Below are positions 16,372-28,305 of a stretch of 64,000 bases of DNA, one piece after another (positions within the stretch are counted from its first letter, which is position 1; the number at the start of each line of letters is the position of its first letter). A program made the translations under genes and the position numbers. The DNA comes from Rheinheimera sp. (GTDB lineage: Bacteria; Pseudomonadota; Gammaproteobacteria; Enterobacterales; Alteromonadaceae). The notes beneath the pieces are model-generated. The model ran no database searches and had not been told where the DNA came from. It worked only from the letters and a program-made list of their open reading frames with translations. The stretch covers positions 186,001 to 250,000 of the forward strand of contig DPJG01000006.1 in NCBI GenBank assembly GCA_003543135.1. The letters run 5' to 3'.

Positions 16372-18612
16372 TTAAAACTGGTAAGTAACCCCCAGTCCCA
16401 GTTGCCGGGCTTCACCACGCAATTCAGTGACTGCTGCCAAAGCAGCAATAGAATCAAATCTAAGCTCGGTATATTCTTTGTTCAACAGGTTTTTGCCAAA
16501 GAATGACAACTCCAGTTCCGGCATCGGCTGATAAGACAATCTGCTGTGCCACAGCGTGTAACCCTGTTGTTGGGTATAGGGATTTTCATACTGGTCAAAA
16601 TAAAAATCAGACAAATAAACAAATCCAAGCTGGAACTGCAGGTCGTGCAACACACCGGAGAAGTCATAACTGAATTGACCACTGGCCATCCATTCTGAGG
16701 TAAAAGGCAGACGGTTTTCCGGCACCAGCACAGCTTCGGTCTGATATTTGCCCAGCTTGGCTTTGGGCAGATGGCCTAAGGTCAGCTCCAGTTGCATGGC
16801 CGGGTCAATACGCCAGTTCAGCTCAGCTTCCAGGCCGTATATCTGTGAATCACCGGCATTTTTCAACACATGATAAGGCGCAGGCCCTGAGGTTTGATTC
16901 ACAAAAACCTGCTGGTCCTTATAGTCATAATAAAAGGCAGCCCAGTCAAAACTTAGGCCGGCCTGAGCAGACTGCCAGTGACCGCCAATTTCCCAGGCAT
17001 TGAGCCTTTCCGGCGCATAAGCTGAGTCTGCTGCCTGTGCCGCGCTGGTGGCATAACCGCCGTTATAACCACCGGCTTTAAAACCACGCGACAGGCTGTA
17101 ATACAAACTGTGATTGTCACTGAGCTTTTGCAGCAGCGCTACTTTACCCGACCATTCGTTGTCTTTGACTTCACCGGTCAAATCCCAAAACGCCGGAATA
17201 AACACCGGCACCAAAGCTAAATCAGCTTTTGCCTGGTACTGGTTTTCTTCGCGGGTGTAGCGCCCGCCCAGCAGCACACTGAAGCTGTTGTTCAGGCTTT
17301 GTTCCCACTGGCTGTACGCCGACCAGGAACTGTTATCGAGCTTGTTATGGTAAAAAAACTGCGCCGGTACCCCGGAAAGGGCTTCAATAGCGCGGAAATC
17401 ACGGAACAAATCCAAATCGTTGTTCTGCATTAAAGACTCATCAAGATAAAACAGCCCTGAAGTCCAGAAACTACCATCCCCTTCAACCGCCAGACTGAGC
17501 TCCTGCGAAAAAAACTCATTGTCGGAGTCAAAGCTGCCTTCAATAAAATTGCCCGGGCCGTCTGAATCAAAAGAATGGAAACGGTCCAGACTTTTATGCG
17601 CAGTCACAGATTTCAGCTGATAACCAGGCGCAAGTTCAGCCGTTAACTTCAGACTGGCACCATAACTTTCGGTATCGTGTTTTTTATCAAAGGTATCCGC
17701 AACTGTCTGCCAATAATCGTCGCTGGGCACTGCGTAGCCAAAAGCATCAACACAACGTCTGCTGCCAACATCGGCCAAAGCACAAAGGCTGCCACTGCCG
17801 TCATTTTTTAAAATACCGGCACTGTAAATAGGTTTGGGAGCACCCTGAATATTTTCACTGTGCAGTTTCAGGTTCAGACTAAAGTGCTCAAAATCACTCT
17901 GGATAATCAGCCGGGCATTGTTATGGCGCATGCCTCCGTCCTGCCCCAATGGAAACAGGTTCTGCATACTGTATTGATAATCCTGATGATTGACGGCCAA
18001 ACGTGCCGAAGTTTGTTCACCCAAAGGGGCATTCACCGCTGCAGTCAGCTGCCGGCTATGATGTTCAGCGACATCCACACTGACATAACCACCAAACTCA
18101 GCTTCCGGCTGGCGTGACATCAGCAATATAGCGCCGCCTGTGGTGTTGCGGCCAAATAAAGTGCCTTGTGGACCGCGCAGCACATCGACCTGCTGCAAAT
18201 CAAACAGGCTGCTGCTTAAAAAGTTGGCGCCGCCACTGACCACATCATCGCTATAAATAGAAATAGGCGACACAGTGGAAGTGTTGTAGTCAAACATCCC
18301 TACACCGCGGATATTAAAAGAAGGGGTGGTGCCTTCGCCAGCCACATTAGATGCCACTAGATTAGGCGCCAAACCAGATAAGGCTGTGCTGCTCTGAATA
18401 CGGCGCTGCGCCAGGGCTTCACCATCCAGACTGGTGACAGCCACACTGACTTCAGTTTTGTCCTGAGCACGGCGCTGAGCATAAACGGTGATCACTTCCA
18501 GCTCATCAGTTTTTACTGTGGTATCTGAAGGCACGGCAGTATTTTCAGCTGCAGTTGCTGAGAACAAAAAGAACATGGCGGGCGCCATGGTAAAGAGGCT
18601 CGGATTGGTCAT
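16372..18612 (-). CDS. TonB-dependent outer-membrane receptor
   Basis: An N-terminal signal is followed by a TonB-box-like DELEVITVYAQR, a plug domain (NIRGVGMFDY, VDVLRGPQGTLFGRNTTGGAI) and a 22-strand-type barrel ending in aromatic F (LGVTYQF). It imports a scarce ligand across the outer membrane using TonB energy. The ligand is not identifiable; the RGPQGTLFGRNTTGGAI plug is common in carbohydrate or siderophore receptors of this class. The start is uncertain: ATG at 18612 gives a shorter signal, and a GTG at 18648 is in frame with no clear ribosome site. The tonB-exbB-exbD set at 38.7 kb could energise it. Confidence 0.9.
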   Translation of the reverse strand: MTNPSLFTMAPAMFFLFSATAAENTAVPSDTTVKTDELEVITVYAQRRAQDKTEVSVAVTSLDGEALAQRRIQSSTALSGLAPNLVASNVAGEGTTPSFNIRGVGMFDYNTSTVSPISIYSDDVVSGGANFLSSSLFDLQQVDVLRGPQGTLFGRNTTGGAILLMSRQPEAEFGGYVSVDVAEHHSRQLTAAVNAPLGEQTSARLAVNHQDYQYSMQNLFPLGQDGGMRHNNARLIIQSDFEHFSLNLKLHSENIQGAPKPIYSAGILKNDGSGSLCALADVGSRRCVDAFGYAVPSDDYWQTVADTFDKKHDTESYGASLKLTAELAPGYQLKSVTAHKSLDRFHSFDSDGPGNFIEGSFDSDNEFFSQELSLAVEGDGSFWTSGLFYLDESLMQNNDLDLFRDFRAIEALSGVPAQFFYHNKLDNSSWSAYSQWEQSLNNSFSVLLGGRYTREENQYQAKADLALVPVFIPAFWDLTGEVKDNEWSGKVALLQKLSDNHSLYYSLSRGFKAGGYNGGYATSAAQAADSAYAPERLNAWEIGGHWQSAQAGLSFDWAAFYYDYKDQQVFVNQTSGPAPYHVLKNAGDSQIYGLEAELNWRIDPAMQLELTLGHLPKAKLGKYQTEAVLVPENRLPFTSEWMASGQFSYDFSGVLHDLQFQLGFVYLSDFYFDQYENPYTQQQGYTLWHSRLSYQPMPELELSFFGKNLLNKEYTELRFDSIAALAAVTELRGEARQLGLGVTYQF

Positions 18613-18854
18613 TGCAAGTCCAAATTTATCAAACAAATTGGCGATCACTTGCCACTGAACACATCCAGCTGTGTACGGGAATTACGGAGAAATCAGCTGA
18701 CATTGTAGTTGTCGTCGCGTCCAAGCGCAAAAATCGCAGTCATCTACCCCTAACAAGATGAAAATGCTGCAGACTTTCCCTTTATTCTTTCCGATTAAAT
18801 GCATAAGCTGGAACTAATATCCGCCATTTCCCGCTTAAAAACGGAATTTTATTT

Positions 18855-21800
18855 ATGTTGTCATTCAAACAGCTGCAGCAAGTTGTCGAATTAGCGCCTT
18901 TATCAGCTTATGCCAGACTATACAGTGCCAGATTAAATCAACAAGAGGTACTGATCAAACAACTGGATAAAAACAGGCCACCGCTGTCGCTGCAATTGCA
19001 GCAGTTTCCGTCTGCCTTACCACAGCCGCTGCAACAAAGCTCAGACAACCAGGCCGATTATTTCTGTTATGCCAAAGCGGATTTACCCTTTCATTTTGAA
19101 CAACTTTGCCAGCAACTGCCGCAGGGCGATTTAGTCGCGCAGCTGCAACTGATGTTACAACTGGCACGGTTGCTGGCCAGATTTCACCAGCATCAGCTGG
19201 TGATAGGCGCCTTAAGACCCAATGCCATTTATCAAAAAGCCAGCGACAAAGAGCTGGTGCTGCTTGATACCAGCCAGATTGCAGCCATTAAATCAGTGCA
19301 GGGGCTGCGTCTGCATAGCCAAAGTGATCTCAATATGCTGCGCACTCTGGCGCCTGAAGCGACAGGCCGGGTCAATGCCGCTTTGGATCAGCGCACCGAT
19401 TTATACAGTCTGGGCGTGCTGTTTTACCGTATTCTTGCCGGCGTTTATCCTTTTGCCCAGCAACAACCACTGGAATTAGTTTACGCCCATATAGCTCTGC
19501 CGCCGGCGCCTTTAACCACAGTGCCAGCCAGTCTGGCCGCACTGGTGCAGACCTTATTACAGAAAAATCCAAATCAGCGCTACAGCCATATTAATGGTGT
19601 ATTACATGATCTGGCGCTGATGCTGCAACAGTGGCAGCAGCTGCAGCAGATTGAATTGCCGGCTTTGTCATTGCGGCTTGGTCATCAGCTGCTGCAGTTT
19701 TCCGGTCAGTTATATGGCCGTGAACAACAGCAGGCGCAATTATCAGAATGGTACCGCACTGTACGTCAGCAGGGGCAAAACCAGCTGGTGCTGATTGAAG
19801 GTTCGTCCGGGGTGGGTAAAAGCACGCTGACAGAACAGCTGTATCGCCAGACGTTAGCCGAAAGGCCGCATTTTTGCCGTGGTAAGTTTGACCAGTATCA
19901 GCGCAACCAGTTATACAGTGCCTTACAACAAATTCTGACTGAGCTGGCCGAACAACTGCTGCAGGAGCCAGAGCAACAACTGCGCCACTGGCAGCAGGAA
20001 TTACAACAGGCAGTTGGTAACGACGCAGCACTGTTATTAAGTCTGGTGCCGGCGCTGCAACCTATATTGCCCGACAGTTCTCAACCTTTGCTCACAGCCA
20101 AAACCGGCAGCGACCACAACTTTGACCAGTTATTGCTGCAATTCTTCCGCGTGGTCGCCCGCTTAAGTGCACAGGAACAAAGGCCTCTGGTGCTGCTGCT
20201 GGACGATTTACAATGGGCTGACCTGTCCAGCTTGCGTTTATTACACAGCCTGATGACGGATGATCAGATCAAAGGGGTGATGCTGATTTTGTCGTATCGC
20301 GACAATGAAATGGACGCAGTGCATCCGGTGCGGCATTTATTAAACCAGCTGCAACAAGCCGGGGTGCAGCCGCAACAGCTGCAGCTGGATTCACTGGATT
20401 TAGCCGCAGTCACAGCCTTATTAGCCGACACTTTGCAACAACCGGCTGTGCAGGTCAGCGACTTTGCCACCTTATTAATCAGTAAAACCAGCGGTAATCC
20501 GTTTTTTGTCCGGCAGTTTTTATTAACTTTGCAGCAGGAGCAGTTGCTCCGTTGTGATGTCAACGGCAACTGGCATTGGGATCTGACCCAGATTGCCCAG
20601 CAGAATATTACCGATAACCTGGTCGAACTGACAGCGCAACGTTTTGAAAAATTATCCCCCCAGGCCCGGCAGCTGCTGAAAGTTGCGGCCTTGTTGGGTG
20701 AAAAAGCCGACACCGCCTTATTAGCCGCAGTGCTCAGGCATAATTACGACCAGCTGGAACCTTTGATTGCCGAAGTGGTTGAAGCCGGCATTATGACAGC
20801 CTACCGCAATAACAGCGGCCATATTGGTATGTTGCGTTTTGTCCATGACAGATTGCAGCAAGCCGCTTTTGCCACAGCAGACGCCGATGCCAGCGAACTA
20901 CACTTTGCCATCGCCACTTATTATCTGGCACAGAGCGAACCCACCCGGCAGCTGTTTGCTTTTATCGACCATCTGAATGCCGCCACAGAAAAAGCTGTCG
21001 CGCATTTTGGTGCCGAACAGGTCGCCAGACTGAATTTACAGGCCGGCCAACAAGCGCAGGCCAGCAACGCCTGGCATGACGCCAGCGGTTATTATCAACA
21101 CGCCGCAGATTTATGCCCAGCCTCAGAAGAAGGCTTAAAGTTTGCAGCTGAACTGGGCCTGGCCAGCTGTCAGTATCTGACACAGCAATATGAAGAAGCC
21201 GGGCTGCGTTGTCAGCGACTGGCTGAGCAGGCCAGCAACACCTTAAGCCGGATGCAGGTGGCAAAATTACAAATTTTATTGTTGTTTGCCCGCAATGACT
21301 TTGTCGCCGCTTTTAGTCTTGCTGAATCTGTGCTGCTGCCGCTTGGCATTGACTTAAGCCAACGTGACGATATTGCCGGCCGTTATCTGCAGCTGGAACA
21401 ACTGTACGATAAAAACCACATCGCTGATTTATACCAGCGCCCTGCCCTGACTGCACCAGAGCAGCTGCTGGCACTGGAAATTCTGAACTCATTATTAAGT
21501 GTGGCTTACATTGTCAGCCCCCTGCATTATCTGGCCGTCAGTTATGCCATGGTCAGTCTGGCCATTTCCAAGGGACACTGCGCCACTGCCAGTAAAGCCT
21601 ATTCTACTTATGCGCAGAACCTGAGCGGAGCTTTTGACCAGTATAAAGAAGCGCTGGATTTTGCCGATCTGGCGCTTGCCATCAATCAGCAATATCAGGG
21701 CAAATTTGCCCCTGAACTGAACTTTCAGCGCGCCGCCACTGTATTGCCGTGGAATGCGCCACTGGCCGACAGTTTAACTTCGCTGGAGCAAAACATTTTT

Positions 21801-24800
21801 GTGGCCCTGCAACACAGCAATGTGGAATACGCAGTGCATTCGGCGCTGTTTTTCAGTTTTTATCAGGTATTAAGCGGCGCACCTTTGTCTGAGGTGTCAG
21901 CCAACCTGGCTAAATACCGCCAGTTTATCGCCGACAAACGTTTTGCCTACAACCTGCAATTTATCCGCTTATGGCAGCAGTATGTGCATAATTTACAGAA
22001 AAATGACGGCATATTACTGCAACTTTCCGGCGAAGCTTTTGACGAGGATCTGGAGGTTCCGCTGCTGGAACAAAGCCAGAACGTCACCATTTTATTTTGT
22101 TATCACAGTATCAAGCTGATGCTGGCTTATCTGGCTGGTGATGACCAAAGCGCCATTCGCCATTATCAGGCTGCCTTGCCACTGGTGGGCGTGGCCATGT
22201 CCTTGTACCATCAGACCGAGTTTTATTTTTTTGCCGCCCTGCTTGCAACCCGTTTATGCAAACAAAACAGCGAACTTGCCACAGAATGGCGGCCACTGGC
22301 CGAACAATACCTGGCCTTGCTGCAAAAATGGTCGGTGCGTGCCGGTGCCAACCACCGGCATAAAGTCGCGTTATTAATGGCGGAAATGCATGCCATCGAC
22401 AAAGAAGCCAACGCCTGGCAAGCCTATGACAGAGCGATTGAACTGGCGCAACAAAGTGGTTTTAACCAACATCTGGCGATCAGTCTGGAGCTGGCCGCCA
22501 GCTACTGGCAATCACAGGATAAAGCCGATTTTGCCGTGCTGTATCAGCAAAAAGCCCAGCAAAGTTACCAGCAGTGGCAGGCGCACAATAAAGTTGCACT
22601 GATGCAGCAGCAACAACCTCAACTGCAACAACAAAAACCACAGAACCAGCTATTGGATATGGCCTCGGTGCTCAAAGCGGCCGAAACCCTGAGCGGCCAG
22701 ATTGACCTGGCAGCATTCTTACAGCAAATGATTGATTTAATAGTGGAAAATGCCGGCGCTCAAGCTGGTCATTTGTTATTGCTGGATGATGATCAGCAGC
22801 TGCAGCCTAAAGCCTGCTCGCCGCAAAGTGCTGCCGGCCGCGTCTTGTCGGGTCAACTACAGGCACTGGTATGCCGCAGTTTGCAGCCACGGCTGATCAA
22901 CGACACCAGCACCGCCAGCCATTTATTACAGGATTTAATCAGCAGTTCCGCACAACAAGCCCTGCCGGCTGCCATTTTATGTATTCCGGTGATCGTCAGC
23001 GGCCAGCTCTATGGTTTGTTATATCTGGAACATTTTGAATTAACCGGAGCCTTTACCGAACAACGCATTAATTTATTGCAGTTGCTGGCCAATCAAACCG
23101 CCATTCTGTTTGAAAATACCAGGCTGTACCATCAGGTGGTGGCAGCGAATAAAAATCTGGAACAAAAAGTGTGGGAACGCACCCAGGAACTGGCGTCAGC
23201 CAAAATCCGCGCTGAAGATGCCACAGCGGCCAAATCTTCGTTCCTGGCCAGAATGAGCCATGAGATCCGCACCCCAATCAACGCCGTCATTGGTTTAAGC
23301 CGGCTGGCCAGCAAAACCGATTTAGATGCCGAACAGCAGGACTATATCGGCAAAATTCAGGAATCCGGTGAGGTACTGCTGAGCCTGGTCAATGACATCC
23401 TGGATTTCTCCAAAATTGAAGCGGGCAAACTGGAACTGGAACAAACCCGTTTTGCACTGGAAAAAGTGGTACGCCGTGCGGTGAATTTAAATGCACTTAA
23501 AGCACACGCCAAAGGGCTGGAGCTGGTGTGTAACATAGACCCGCAAATTCCGCCGGCTTTATTGGGCGACCCGCTGCGTATCCAGCAGGTGCTGGTGAAC
23601 TTAATCAGTAATGCGGTGAAATTCAGCGACAAAGGAGCTATTGGCATTCAATTGCAGTTGTTGTCGACAGAAGGCGATCAGCTGAAAATTCAGGGTTCTG
23701 TCAGCGACAACGGCATTGGTATTTCGCCGGAACAGCAACAAAGTCTGTTCCAGTCTTTCAGTCAGGCTGATGGTTCCATTACCCGCAAATATGGCGGATC
23801 TGGCCTTGGGCTGGCTATCTGTAAACAGCTCTGTGAGCTGATGCAGGGGGACATCTGGCTGGAAAGTGAAACCGATGTTGGCAGTACTTTTTATTTTAAT
23901 ATGGTGCTTGGCAAAGCGCCGGCACTGCCAACCAGCAACCAGCACAACCTGCCACTGGATTTTGGCAAACTCAGAGCGCTGGTGGTGGACGACATCAGCC
24001 TGGCGCGCACTGTGCTGCTTAGCCTGTTATCTGAACTTGGTATCAAAGCCGATGAAACCGACAATGGTTATCAGGCGATTGAACTGGTGCAGCAGGCACG
24101 AAAACAAAACCGGCCTTATGATTTTGTGCTGATGGACTGGCGTATGCCGGGGCTGGATGGCATTGAAACCTCACGCCGTATTCAGCAACTGGACAACGCG
24201 CCGCATATTCTGATGGTGTCGGCTTATGACAAAGAGCAGGCCAAAGCCAACTTACAGGGCGTGAAAATTCACCAGTTTATTGAAAAGCCGGTGAATCATT
24301 CGATTTTGCTTGATGCCATTTACAATATGCAGCAACAACAACCTGTGATGCGCCGCCCTGTGGCGCCGGACAGCCAGATCCCGAATTTATCGCCTTACCG
24401 TATTTTGCTGGTGGAAGATCATCCAATTAACCGTCAGGTGGCTTTGGGTTTACTCAAAGACAGCAAAGTGCAGGTGGATATTGCCGAAAATGGCGTATTA
24501 GCTATCCGCCGTTTACAACAGCAAAAATACGATCTGGTGTTGATGGATATTCAGATGCCGGAAATGGATGGACTGACTGCGACGCGGCAAATCCGTCAGC
24601 AACTGCTGCTGACCGAGCTTCCTATTATTGCCATGACCGCCCATGCCATGCAAAGTGACATCGCCCAGAGTAAAGTGGCGGGTATGAATGAACATTTAAC
24701 CAAACCTATTGATCCTGAACAGCTATACCGCACCCTGCTCTGTTATCTGACACCGGTCAGTAACACGGCACAACAGGAAAATGAACTGACGCTCAGTGCT

Positions 24801-25409
24801 GAAGATCAACAATTATTGTATGCCCTGAGCGGCGTGGCTGAGCTCAACACAACGCAGGCGCAGAAAAATCTGGGTGGCAAAACCCAGTTGTATCTGAACC
24901 TGCTGCGGGATTTTGAACTGGAGCACAGGGATCAGGTTCAGCGACTGCAACAGCAGTATCAGCAGCAACAGTGGCAACAACTGCATCTGGATGTTCATTC
25001 ACTGAAATCAACCAGCGCTTATATTGGGGCTTTTGCGCTGTCACAAAGCTGTCAGCAGGTAGAGACTATGCTGGTTACCGGCACTGTTGATGAACATGCC
25101 TTTGGGCAAATGCTGCAACAACTGGCACAACTGCAGCATCAGCTGAGCCAACTGATGCCGTCGCAAACAGAAAAAGCCGTGTTCAACGACCTGGATGCAG
25201 TGTTGCAGGCCTTATTGCCGCTATTGCGCGAATCTGATTTTGCCGCTGAAGAACTGGTACCGGCACTGCTGGAATTGGGCCGGCCTGATCCATGCTGGCC
25301 GCAACTTTGCCAGATTGCCGATGAAATCAGTGATGTCGAATATGAAAGAGCTGCAGTACACTGTCAGCAATTATTGCAGCAGCGGCAAAAAGCACAGCAG
25401 CGCATTTGA
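18855..25409 (+). CDS. Giant pseudokinase-AAA-GAF-histidine kinase-REC-REC-HPt signalling protein
   Basis: The 2184 residues hold, in order: a Ser/Thr-kinase-like domain (1-265), an AAA ATPase with Walker [10 protein letters not shown] at 316-324 and Walker [11 protein letters not shown] near 447-456, a long helical TPR-like region, a GAF domain (~1280-1415), a HisKA with H1469 ([10 protein letters not shown]), an HATPase ([21 protein letters not shown]), two receivers with D1761 and D1898, and an HPt with H2048 ([11 protein letters not shown]). The kinase-like domain keeps LAPEA and [10 protein letters not shown] but has IGA (117-119) where HxD is expected and A124 in place of the metal-binding Asn. 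It is therefore probably a pseudokinase. No membrane helix is seen. It belongs to the known trifunctional kinase/ATPase/histidine kinase class. The two downstream signalling genes probably work with it. Confidence 0.93.
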   Translation: MLSFKQLQQVVELAPLSAYARLYSARLNQQEVLIKQLDKNRPPLSLQLQQFPSALPQPLQQSSDNQADYFCYAKADLPFHFEQLCQQLPQGDLVAQLQLMLQLARLLARFHQHQLVIGALRPNAIYQKASDKELVLLDTSQIAAIKSVQGLRLHSQSDLNMLRTLAPEATGRVNAALDQRTDLYSLGVLFYRILAGVYPFAQQQPLELVYAHIALPPAPLTTVPASLAALVQTLLQKNPNQRYSHINGVLHDLALMLQQWQQLQQIELPALSLRLGHQLLQFSGQLYGREQQQAQLSEWYRTVRQQGQNQLVLIEGSSGVGKSTLTEQLYRQTLAERPHFCRGKFDQYQRNQLYSALQQILTELAEQLLQEPEQQLRHWQQELQQAVGNDAALLLSLVPALQPILPDSSQPLLTAKTGSDHNFDQLLLQFFRVVARLSAQEQRPLVLLLDDLQWADLSSLRLLHSLMTDDQIKGVMLILSYRDNEMDAVHPVRHLLNQLQQAGVQPQQLQLDSLDLAAVTALLADTLQQPAVQVSDFATLLISKTSGNPFFVRQFLLTLQQEQLLRCDVNGNWHWDLTQIAQQNITDNLVELTAQRFEKLSPQARQLLKVAALLGEKADTALLAAVLRHNYDQLEPLIAEVVEAGIMTAYRNNSGHIGMLRFVHDRLQQAAFATADADASELHFAIATYYLAQSEPTRQLFAFIDHLNAATEKAVAHFGAEQVARLNLQAGQQAQASNAWHDASGYYQHAADLCPASEEGLKFAAELGLASCQYLTQQYEEAGLRCQRLAEQASNTLSRMQVAKLQILLLFARNDFVAAFSLAESVLLPLGIDLSQRDDIAGRYLQLEQLYDKNHIADLYQRPALTAPEQLLALEILNSLLSVAYIVSPLHYLAVSYAMVSLAISKGHCATASKAYSTYAQNLSGAFDQYKEALDFADLALAINQQYQGKFAPELNFQRAATVLPWNAPLADSLTSLEQNIFVALQHSNVEYAVHSALFFSFYQVLSGAPLSEVSANLAKYRQFIADKRFAYNLQFIRLWQQYVHNLQKNDGILLQLSGEAFDEDLEVPLLEQSQNVTILFCYHSIKLMLAYLAGDDQSAIRHYQAALPLVGVAMSLYHQTEFYFFAALLATRLCKQNSELATEWRPLAEQYLALLQKWSVRAGANHRHKVALLMAEMHAIDKEANAWQAYDRAIELAQQSGFNQHLAISLELAASYWQSQDKADFAVLYQQKAQQSYQQWQAHNKVALMQQQQPQLQQQKPQNQLLDMASVLKAAETLSGQIDLAAFLQQMIDLIVENAGAQAGHLLLLDDDQQLQPKACSPQSAAGRVLSGQLQALVCRSLQPRLINDTSTASHLLQDLISSSAQQALPAAILCIPVIVSGQLYGLLYLEHFELTGAFTEQRINLLQLLANQTAILFENTRLYHQVVAANKNLEQKVWERTQELASAKIRAEDATAAKSSFLARMSHEIRTPINAVIGLSRLASKTDLDAEQQDYIGKIQESGEVLLSLVNDILDFSKIEAGKLELEQTRFALEKVVRRAVNLNALKAHAKGLELVCNIDPQIPPALLGDPLRIQQVLVNLISNAVKFSDKGAIGIQLQLLSTEGDQLKIQGSVSDNGIGISPEQQQSLFQSFSQADGSITRKYGGSGLGLAICKQLCELMQGDIWLESETDVGSTFYFNMVLGKAPALPTSNQHNLPLDFGKLRALVVDDISLARTVLLSLLSELGIKADETDNGYQAIELVQQARKQNRPYDFVLMDWRMPGLDGIETSRRIQQLDNAPHILMVSAYDKEQAKANLQGVKIHQFIEKPVNHSILLDAIYNMQQQQPVMRRPVAPDSQIPNLSPYRILLVEDHPINRQVALGLLKDSKVQVDIAENGVLAIRRLQQQKYDLVLMDIQMPEMDGLTATRQIRQQLLLTELPIIAMTAHAMQSDIAQSKVAGMNEHLTKPIDPEQLYRTLLCYLTPVSNTAQQENELTLSAEDQQLLYALSGVAELNTTQAQKNLGGKTQLYLNLLRDFELEHRDQVQRLQQQYQQQQWQQLHLDVHSLKSTSAYIGAFALSQSCQQVETMLVTGTVDEHAFGQMLQQLAQLQHQLSQLMPSQTEKAVFNDLDAVLQALLPLLRESDFAAEELVPALLELGRPDPCWPQLCQIADEISDVEYERAAVHCQQLLQQRQKAQQRI

Positions 25410-25502
25410 CAAGCCAGGCTTTATTGCAAAAACTGAACTTTGTTCAATCGCCGACGCCTTGGGGCAACTGTTGGCGTAACGATTTGAAAATGCCGGAGTA
25501 TT

Positions 25503-26426
25503 ATGCGCACTAAGCCGCAAAAACAACGGGTTTTGATTGTGGATGACAAAAAGTCCAATCTCAAAATCCTCAGCGATATTCTGCGGGATGAAGTTGACGT
25601 CATTCTGGCTCAGGATGGTGAACAGGGGATCCGCAAGGCCGCTGAATACCAGCCTGATTTAATATTGCTGGATGTGGTGATGCCGGGTATCGACGGTTTT
25701 GAAGTGATCAGCCGGCTGAAACACGACGCCAATACCTGTGCCATTCCGGTCATTTTTATTACCTCACTGAACGATGTCAGCCATGAAGAACAGGGGCTGT
25801 TGCTGGGCGCCTGTGATTACATTAATAAACCCTTTCACGCCGCTATTGTGCTGGCGCGGATAAAACTGCATCTGCAGCTGGCCAGACAAAGGCTGCTGCT
25901 GGAACAACTGGCGAATATCGATCCGCTGACAACAGTGGCAAACCGCCGTAAATACGAAGAAATTCTGTCACAGGAATGGCGTGCTGCCAGTCGCAAACAA
26001 AGCCTGGTGTCGCTGGTGATGCTGGATGTCGACAATTTTAAACTTTATAACGATTTTTATGGCCATGCCGCCGGTGACCGCGTATTACAGGCCGTGGCCA
26101 AAACCCTGTCGGCTGAATTAAAACGTCCTTTTGATTTTATTGCCCGTTATGGTGGTGAAGAATTTGTCATTATCCTGCCGGAAACCCCACCCCAAGCCAG
26201 CTGGCAAATGATTGAAAACTGTCGGCAGGCCATTTATAACCTGCAAATTCCACATCAGCCCACTCAGGGTGTGCTGACCATCAGTGCCGGCGGCTGCACA
26301 GTGCGGGCTTCAGCCGCCGACTCTGCCGAGCAGGCTCTGAAACAGGCCGACGACATGTTGTATGAAGCCAAGAGGCAAGGAAAAAACCGGGTGTTGTGGA
26401 GTCAAGACCCGACACTGGAGGACTAG
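25503..26426 (+). CDS. Response regulator with diguanylate cyclase output (REC-GGDEF)
   Basis: A receiver domain (VLIVDDKKSN; phospho-acceptor D57 in LILLDVVMPG; conserved K in YINKPFH) is joined to a GGDEF domain with the active GGEEF signature at residues 217-221. An RxxD inhibitory site (RPFD) lies at the expected distance before it. It should make cyclic di-GMP when phosphorylated, like WspR/PleD-type proteins. It lies 93 bases after the giant kinase gene and 5 bases before the next hybrid kinase, so it is the likely receiver of phosphate from one of the two HPt domains (inference). CCGGAG precedes the ATG. Confidence 0.93.
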   Translation: MRTKPQKQRVLIVDDKKSNLKILSDILRDEVDVILAQDGEQGIRKAAEYQPDLILLDVVMPGIDGFEVISRLKHDANTCAIPVIFITSLNDVSHEEQGLLLGACDYINKPFHAAIVLARIKLHLQLARQRLLLEQLANIDPLTTVANRRKYEEILSQEWRAASRKQSLVSLVMLDVDNFKLYNDFYGHAAGDRVLQAVAKTLSAELKRPFDFIARYGGEEFVIILPETPPQASWQMIENCRQAIYNLQIPHQPTQGVLTISAGGCTVRASAADSAEQALKQADDMLYEAKRQGKNRVLWSQDPTLED

Positions 26427-26431
26427 GGACA

Positions 26432-28294
26432 GTGAAGTCGGAGCGGGCCAGCTTACTGCTGGTAGATGATGAAAAAACCAATCTGAAGGTGCTGGCCGAT
26501 TTATTGCGGCCAGACTACAGCATCAGACTGGCGCAAAGCGGCCAACAGGCGCTGGATAAATGCCTGGAGCAGGCGCCGGATCTGATCCTGATGGATGTGC
26601 TGATGCCAGGGCTGGATGGTTTTGATACCTTAAAAGCACTGCGTGCCAATACCCTGACCTGTCAAATTCCGGTGATTTTTATTACCGGTCTGCAATCCGC
26701 CGAAAATGAACAGCTCGGGCTGCAACTTGGCGCACAGGACTATATCCACAAGCCTTTTCACGCCGAAGTGGTGAAAGCCAGAGTCTCGACCCAACTCAGA
26801 CTGGTACGTCAACGCCACGAACTGCAGCAACTGACCGCCCAATTGCTGCAGGCCAATGAAGCCAAAAGCCGTTTTCTGGCCACCATCAGCCATGAAATCC
26901 GCACGCCACTGGCCTCAGTCATTGGTTATGCCGAAGCTATTCTGGCCGGTGAATTTGACGAAGCCGACCAACAACAAGCCATTCAGACTATTTGCCGTAA
27001 TGGCAAACATCTGCAGGCCTTACTAAACGACTTACTCGATTTATCAAAAATTTCCGCCAATAAACTGGATTTGGAAGTGCTGCCGGTCAATCTGTGCCAG
27101 CTGCTGTTAGATCTGGAGTTACTGGTGAAAGAACGGGCGCAGCAAAAAGGCCTGGAATTTTCCCTGCATTATCAGCTGCCTTTACCTTCGCAGCTGCAAA
27201 CAGACCCAACCCGCCTCAAGCAGATTTTGCTGAATTTATGCAATAACGCCATCAAGTTTACCGAACAGGGTTTTGTGCGGATTGAGATCAGCCAAGCGCA
27301 CAATCAGCTACTGTTTGCGGTACAAGACAGCGGCATCGGCATCAGCGAGGCACAACAACAACATTTATTTCAGGCTTTTAGTCAGGCCGATGTGTCAGTG
27401 CAACGTCAGTTTGGCGGCACTGGCCTTGGCCTGGTGATAGCCCGGCAGCTGTGTGAAAAAATGGGCGGTACTTTGTATTTACAAAGCGCCACCGAAGGCA
27501 GAGGTTGTTGTTTTGTCGCCAGCATTGAGCTGGTATCCGAGCCAAACAGCGTCTTGCTGCACAGCGAAGCAGAAATTGCACTGCAGCAACAACGCCAGGC
27601 GCCGGCGGCGTTGCCAAGACAACTGATGCAGGGCCGGGTGCTGCTGGCCGAAGATCAGACCGACACCCGGCAGTTATTACAACGGATGCTGCAACATGCC
27701 GGCATTGAAGTTCTTGCGGTAGAAAATGGTGAACAGCTGGTAGAAGCTGCACTGATGGAAGACTTTGATTTGGTGTTGTCTGACATTCAGATGCCCAAAA
27801 TGGACGGTGTCGCGGCCATTAAACTGTTGCGCGCGGCCGGTATCGACACCCCCTGTGTGGCGCTCACCGCCAATACCATGACCCATGAGGTCCAAAGTTA
27901 TCTGGCGGCAGGTTTTGTCAGCCATCTGGCCAAACCGGTCGACAGATACAAATTTGCCGCTGTGCTAAACCACTTTTTAGCCGGACGCCATCATCAGCAA
28001 CAATTACAACTGCCCGAAGCCGAACTGCGCGCCATGACAGACCGTTTTGTGCAGGCGCTGCCGGCGCAGATCACCGAACTCAGTCAACACTGCCAGCAAG
28101 CTGACTGGCCGGCGGCCCGTTATCAGGCCCATGCTATCAAAGGCACAGCCGCTTTGTTTGGGTTTACTGAACTAAGCCTGCTGGCGGCAGAGTTGGAACA
28201 ACAACTGAAACAGCCATCTGGCAGCGCTCAGGTGCTGCAGCTATGCAAACAACTGCAGCAGCAAAGTGCTGTGCTGCACCATGAGGTTCAATAA
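26432..28294 (+). CDS. Soluble hybrid histidine kinase REC-HisKA-HATPase-REC-HPt
   Basis: The order is receiver (D55 in LILMDVLMPGLDG), HisKA with H154 (ISHEIRTPLASVIG), HATPase (LNLCNNAIKF, GGTGLGLVIARQL), second receiver (D451 in LVLSDIQMPKMDG) and HPt (H567 in AHAIKGTAALFG). It has no membrane helix, so the first receiver may be its input. I chose the GTG at 26432, just after the stop of the preceding gene, with GGAG 11 bases upstream; an earlier in-frame GTG at 26396 lies inside that gene. The N-terminal receiver resembles that of the upstream REC-GGDEF protein, which suggests duplication. It is the last gene of the block. Confidence 0.92.
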   Translation: MKSERASLLLVDDEKTNLKVLADLLRPDYSIRLAQSGQQALDKCLEQAPDLILMDVLMPGLDGFDTLKALRANTLTCQIPVIFITGLQSAENEQLGLQLGAQDYIHKPFHAEVVKARVSTQLRLVRQRHELQQLTAQLLQANEAKSRFLATISHEIRTPLASVIGYAEAILAGEFDEADQQQAIQTICRNGKHLQALLNDLLDLSKISANKLDLEVLPVNLCQLLLDLELLVKERAQQKGLEFSLHYQLPLPSQLQTDPTRLKQILLNLCNNAIKFTEQGFVRIEISQAHNQLLFAVQDSGIGISEAQQQHLFQAFSQADVSVQRQFGGTGLGLVIARQLCEKMGGTLYLQSATEGRGCCFVASIELVSEPNSVLLHSEAEIALQQQRQAPAALPRQLMQGRVLLAEDQTDTRQLLQRMLQHAGIEVLAVENGEQLVEAALMEDFDLVLSDIQMPKMDGVAAIKLLRAAGIDTPCVALTANTMTHEVQSYLAAGFVSHLAKPVDRYKFAAVLNHFLAGRHHQQQLQLPEAELRAMTDRFVQALPAQITELSQHCQQADWPAARYQAHAIKGTAALFGFTELSLLAAELEQQLKQPSGSAQVLQLCKQLQQQSAVLHHEVQ

Positions 28295-28305
28295 AAGCGG
28301 TTGAA

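Noticed and set aside
26396-26431. Upstream GTG start for the hybrid kinase
   Set aside because: It lies inside the preceding coding sequence and its added residues do not belong to the receiver; the GTG at 26432 fits better.
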